Source: Mycobacteriales bacterium (GTDB taxonomy: Bacteria; Actinomycetota; Actinomycetes; Mycobacteriales; CADCTP01). Taken from it: a stretch of DNA of 64,000 nucleotides. A program made the position numbers and the translations under genes. The stretch's first letter is position 1. Each line of letters begins with the position of its first letter. The DNA lies in the NCBI GenBank assembly GCA_035995165.1, contig DASYKU010000044.1, positions 1-64,000 of the forward strand, read 5' to 3'. Of this stretch, positions 60,983 through 64,000 are shown one piece after another. The notes beneath the pieces were generated by a model. That model was not told the origin of the DNA. It saw only the letters and a program-made list of their open reading frames with translations, and searched no databases.

Positions 60983-62196
60983 CCCGCGTGCACGTGTACG
61001 GACCGGCCGACGTCGTCGAGCATGCCCCGCAGCACGTCGTAGTCCGGGTGCCGCATCCGGACGTACGCGTTGGCCATGTAGCCGGCCTCGACCGGCTGGG
61101 TCGGCGTCCCCGGCGCGGGCAGGTGCGCGTCCAGCACCCAGTCGCCGAACCGGCCCTGCACCTCGTCGATGCCCTCGATCCAGGTGATCGCGCCGTCGGC
61201 GTCCGGGCGGAGCGCGACGATCCCGGCCGCGTACGCCCGGGTCGGGGCCGGGCCGACGTGCCCGTGCACGATCGCGTCGGCCCAGGCTCCGTACAGGTCG
61301 ATCTCGTTGCCGGCGGAGTAGAGGTCCCAGGCGCCGACGCCCGGCGGCCGGCAGCCGATCTCGGAGAACCGCAGCCCCTTCGGGCCGAAGAACCACTCCA
61401 TGTGGGTCGCGGTGGTGCCGATGCCGAGCGCCTCGTTGACGTCCCGGCCGAGCTCGCGCAGCTGCCGGTAGTCGGCCTCGGTGTCGATCCGGTTGGTCGC
61501 CACGAACTGGGGCGAGATCCAGCGGGTCCGCATCGCCTCCAGCACGTTCGGGAAGTAGTGCGAGACGAAGTCGAGCTTCGGGTCGCCGTCCACGGAGAGC
61601 GTGTCGTAGAAGCCCTCGTGGCCCTCGACGAACTCCTCGACCGCGATCGAGTCGGCCGCACCCATGCCGCCCAGCGCGCCGGCCAGCTCGTCGCGGGTGT
61701 CGACCCGGACGGTGTCCAGCGCGCCGGCGCCGGTGCGGGGCTTGAGGATCAGCGGGAAGCCGACCGAGTCGGCGAACGCGTACACCTCCTCGACGTGGGC
61801 GGCGGCGGTGGAGGCCGCGGTCGGGACGCCGACCTCCCGCAGGGCCTGCTTCATCGACGGCTTGTCCCGGCACAACCACGCCGTCCGCGAGCTCGTCCCG
61901 GGGATGGAGCAGGCCTCCCGGACGTGCGCCACCGGCAGCGTGTGGGCCTCGATCGTGGTCTCCAGCCGGTCGACCCACAGCCGGGTCTGCACCCAGCGGA
62001 CGAAGTCGGTCAGATGGCCGACGTCGGTGACGTTGTCGATCTGGTGGTACTCGCTCAGCCAGCCGCGCAGCTCGTCGTCGAGCCAGTCGGCGGGCCGTTC
62101 CCCGATCCCGATCACGTACGCCCCGGTCCCGGCCAGGGCCCGGGTGAAGTGCCGCTGGGTCGGGGGGAACGACGGCTCCACGAAGACCACGTTCAT
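60979..62196 (-). CDS. ATP-grasp domain protein (carboxylate-amine ligase-like)
   Basis: 405 residues. A Rossmann-like N-terminal domain (MNVVFVEPSFPPTQRHFTRA) is followed by CRDKPSMKQALREVGVPTAA, FPLILKPRTGAGA (ATP loop), AVEEFVEGHEGFYD and FSEIGCRPPG (metal-binding Glu). Such enzymes join a carboxylate to an amine or thiol through an acyl phosphate. It is the first gene of a coupled operon (ATP-grasp, bridging ORF, S51-like, esterase) and divergent from alkaline phosphatase. The substrate is unknown. Confidence 0.82.
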   Translation of the reverse strand: MNVVFVEPSFPPTQRHFTRALAGTGAYVIGIGERPADWLDDELRGWLSEYHQIDNVTDVGHLTDFVRWVQTRLWVDRLETTIEAHTLPVAHVREACSIPGTSSRTAWLCRDKPSMKQALREVGVPTAASTAAAHVEEVYAFADSVGFPLILKPRTGAGALDTVRVDTRDELAGALGGMGAADSIAVEEFVEGHEGFYDTLSVDGDPKLDFVSHYFPNVLEAMRTRWISPQFVATNRIDTEADYRQLRELGRDVNEALGIGTTATHMEWFFGPKGLRFSEIGCRPPGVGAWDLYSAGNEIDLYGAWADAIVHGHVGPAPTRAYAAGIVALRPDADGAITWIEGIDEVQGRFGDWVLDAHLPAPGTPTQPVEAGYMANAYVRMRHPDYDVLRGMLDDVGRSVHVHAG

Positions 62197-62267
62197 GACC
62201 CGACCCTAGATCCCCACCACCGCGGCCGTCTCGACATGGTTCCGTGCCGAAGGGTAGAACGAGGGCT

Positions 62268-62281
62268 GTTCAATGCTGAAC
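62268..62281. promoter_or_regulatory. Dyad GTTCA-N4-TGAAC upstream of alkaline phosphatase
   Basis: GTTCAATGCTGAAC is a 14-bp dyad, 21-34 bp before the phosphatase start. GTTCA and the following GTTTACC recall PHO-box half-sites, but their 14-bp spacing does not fit the 11-bp direct repeat, so a phosphate-control assignment is weak. Confidence 0.35.
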
Positions 62282-62301
62282 GTTTACCTCCGGGAGGCCC
62301 C

Positions 62302-63588
62302 ATGGTCCGGTCGCTCGCATCCCGTCCCGGTCGCCGCGTCCAGGGCCTCGCCCTGGTCGCCGCGGTGGTCGCCGCGCTGGCCGGAGTCGGTGGTGCGGTC
62401 GCGGGACCGGCGTCACCGGCCGCCCCGGCCGCCCTGACCGGTTCCGCGGACCGGGCCCGGAACGTGATCTTCATCCAGGGCGACGGGATGGGGATCGCGC
62501 ACCGCGAGTTCATCCGGCTCGCGACCAAGGGCCGGCACGGTGAGCTCGCGATGGACTCGCTGCGCTACTCGGGGTGGACGCACACCGACCCGGCCGACCC
62601 GGAGCAGGCCGTCACCGACTCGGCCGCCGCGGCGACCGCGTTCGCCAGCGGGGTCAAGACCGTCAACGGCGCGGTCGGGGTCGACCCGGCCGGGCGGTCG
62701 GTGCCGACGCTGCTGGAGCGGGCCCGGGCCATGGGCAGATCGACCGGCCTGGTCACGACCGCACAGGTGACGGACGCGTCGCCGGCCGCGTTCGGCGCGC
62801 ATGTCCCCGACCGGGACGACCAGAGCGAGATCGCCCGGCAGTTCCTGGTCGGCAGCCGGCCGGACGTCATCCTCGGCGGCGGCGAGGACCGGTGGTTCCC
62901 GCCCGGCACGCCCGGCGCGTACCCGGACGACGAGGAGGAGCAGAGCAGCGGCACCGAGGGCAACCTGGTCCGGCGGGCCGAGGCGCTGGGCTACGACTAC
63001 GTGAGCACCCGGGCCCAGCTGCGGGCCAGCCGGTCGGCGAGGCTCCTGGGCCTGTTCGCCAACGAGGAGATGTTCACGGCCGCGAACGAGGGCGAGGGCG
63101 CCGCGTACGCGCCGGTCGTGCCGCTGCCGGAGATGGCGACCAAGGCGCTGGACGTGCTGTCGAAGGACCGGGACGGGTTCTTCCTCTTCCTGGAGGAGGA
63201 GGGCATCGACGAGATGGCGCACTCGAACAACGCCCACCTGGTGCTCGCCGCCGGGCAGGCGCTGGACCGGACCGTCGCGGTGGCCAAGGCGTTCGCGGCG
63301 CGGCACCCGGGGACGCTGATCCTGGTCGAGGGTGACCACGAGACCGGCGGGCTCGCGATCGAGAACGTCGACCCGGCTGACGAGTCCGGCGACGCGGCGT
63401 CGGCCGAGGACGGGCCGTTCACCGTCGCCGGTACGGACCTGCAGTTCACCGTCGACTGGACCAGCGGCCAGCACACCGGCGCCGCGACGCCGTTGACCGC
63501 CGAGGGACCGGGCGCCGAGCGCCTCGCCCGCTCCCAGCAGAACACCGCCGTCCACGACGCCGTCCTGTCCGCCATGCGCGGTCGCTGA
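62302..63588 (+). CDS. Secreted alkaline phosphatase (PhoA family)
   Basis: 428 residues with signal peptide (about 1-45). Metal and catalytic motifs: FIQGDGMG near residue 55, nucleophile Ser107 in VTDSAAAATAFASGVKT, EEGIDEMAH, EGDHETGG and QHTGAATP. It releases phosphate from organic esters outside the cell. ATG at 62302 follows GGGAGG (62292-62297). A perfect hairpin terminator follows. Confidence 0.93.
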   Translation: MVRSLASRPGRRVQGLALVAAVVAALAGVGGAVAGPASPAAPAALTGSADRARNVIFIQGDGMGIAHREFIRLATKGRHGELAMDSLRYSGWTHTDPADPEQAVTDSAAAATAFASGVKTVNGAVGVDPAGRSVPTLLERARAMGRSTGLVTTAQVTDASPAAFGAHVPDRDDQSEIARQFLVGSRPDVILGGGEDRWFPPGTPGAYPDDEEEQSSGTEGNLVRRAEALGYDYVSTRAQLRASRSARLLGLFANEEMFTAANEGEGAAYAPVVPLPEMATKALDVLSKDRDGFFLFLEEEGIDEMAHSNNAHLVLAAGQALDRTVAVAKAFAARHPGTLILVEGDHETGGLAIENVDPADESGDAASAEDGPFTVAGTDLQFTVDWTSGQHTGAATPLTAEGPGAERLARSQQNTAVHDAVLSAMRGR

Positions 63589-63599
63589 CCCGTCCGTCT

Positions 63600-63639
63600 G
63601 CCTCCCCGGGGGAGCGGCCATCCGTGCCCCCGGGGAGGC
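63600..63639 (+). terminator. Hairpin terminator after alkaline phosphatase
   Basis: GCCTCCCCGGGGG (63600-63612) pairs perfectly with CCCCCGGGGAGGC (63627-63639), 14-nt loop, 11 nt after the stop codon. Confidence 0.82.
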
Positions 63640-63679
63640 GGCTGTCCGTCCTGCACCGGCGAAGGCGCAGGATGGACAC

Positions 63680-64000
63680 GTGAGCTCGGACGACGGTGTG
63701 CCCGTGGGGCGGCGGGTCGTGCTCGGGGCGTTGGGTCTCGGGGCGCTGGCGCTCGCGTTCGGGCGCCGGTTGTCCGACGCCGAACAGGCCGTACTCGGCG
63801 TCGTCGGCCCCCGCGACCCGACCGGCCTGACCCAGCTCATCCCCGCCGGCGCCGGCTTCCGGTTCTACTCGGTGACCGGCTCGATCCCGCGCCGCACCGC
63901 CGCCGAGGTCCGCATCGGCATCGGCGGCCTGGTCGCCGCCCCGCGGACCTGGACGATGCCCGAGCTGGCCCGCCTCCCGCAGACCTCGCTGGTCCGCGAC
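63680..64000 (+). CDS. Molybdopterin-dependent (sulfite-oxidase-fold) oxidoreductase, 3'-truncated by window edge
   Basis: The first 107 residues are visible. An N-terminal hydrophobic stretch (VVLGALGLGALALAFG) is preceded by RR, which could be a Tat-type signal or a membrane anchor. It is followed by FRFYSVTGSIPRR and VGGLVAAPRTWTMPELARLP-like sequence, the start of the oxidoreductase molybdopterin-binding domain. The catalytic Cys segment should lie just beyond the window. GTG at 63680 is the only plausible start. Confidence 0.8.
   Translation, partial: MSSDDGVPVGRRVVLGALGLGALALAFGRRLSDAEQAVLGVVGPRDPTGLTQLIPAGAGFRFYSVTGSIPRRTAAEVRIGIGGLVAAPRTWTMPELARLPQTSLVRD

Noticed and set aside
62268-62292. 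PHO box before alkaline phosphatase
   Set aside because: The GTTCA and GTTTACC half-sites are 14 bp apart, not in the 11-bp direct-repeat register.

Overview
The window is about 73% GC, uses GTG and TTG starts freely, packs genes with 4-nt stop/start overlaps, and carries actinomycete-type families (sedolisin, PAC2, LAL-LuxR, HelR-like helicase, F5/8C-decorated glycosidases). It is best read as chromosome of a soil-type actinomycete. I cannot name the genus. No tRNA, rRNA, CRISPR array, transposase or origin was seen.

Layout. (1) 1-13767: the 3' part of a nonribosomal peptide synthetase (C*-A-PCP-C-A-PCP-C, specificity codes reading Ser then Thr, no thioesterase), followed by a two-ATPase, two-permease FtsX/MacB-type ABC export system. 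(2) 13771-20919: DUF5655 protein, benzaldehyde-dehydrogenase-like ALDH, membrane-anchored bL12-CTD-like protein, a gene-poor stretch with an operator pair and a nuclease-like gene remnant, a sedolisin protease, a secreted beta-helix protein and a DUF1810 protein. (3) 20906-25752: tail of a dead sedolisin, a MarR/ATPase/permease drug-export operon under a near-perfect palindrome, a membrane-anchored BNR-like protein, a PadR regulator and a (Ser-X-Gly)n repeat protein. (4) 25984-30401: MFS exporter, a cytosine salvage pair (yeast-type cytosine deaminase and NCS1 permease) and an arylamine N-acetyltransferase. (5) 30369-38172: a minus-strand, translationally coupled catabolic operon (IclR, CaiB/BaiF CoA-transferase, citryl-CoA-lyase-like protein, LigB, LigA, quinone-reductase-type MDR protein, MetE-like protein) divergent from an amidohydrolase. 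(6) 38335-51139: SDR, GH1 beta-glucosidase and a divergent ROK repressor, then secreted beta-glucan enzymes with discoidin modules (DUF1996 protein, beta-helix protein, GH3, GH16). (7) 51377-64000: HelR-like helicase, hydrolase scar, PAC2, BrkB, LAL-LuxR regulator, an ATP-grasp/S51-like/esterase operon, alkaline phosphatase and the start of a molybdopterin oxidoreductase.

The most unusual pattern is at gene junctions. Four short ORFs (11684-11791, 32670-32765, 34418-34552, 60839-60982) each begin on the ATGA/GTGA stop-start overlap of the gene before and end on the ATGA/GTGA overlap of the gene after. A fifth (27438-27560) does so only on its downstream side. Four of the five are made of two dispersed repeat families (about 82% and 85% identical between copies); the fifth is a 15-bp tandem repeat. 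They look like inserted elements that keep ribosomes moving between neighbouring genes. Other recurring elements are a dispersed palindrome GTCCRNNNYGGAC (ten copies found by eye) and two copies of a paired 17-bp dyad with identical 2-bp spacing.
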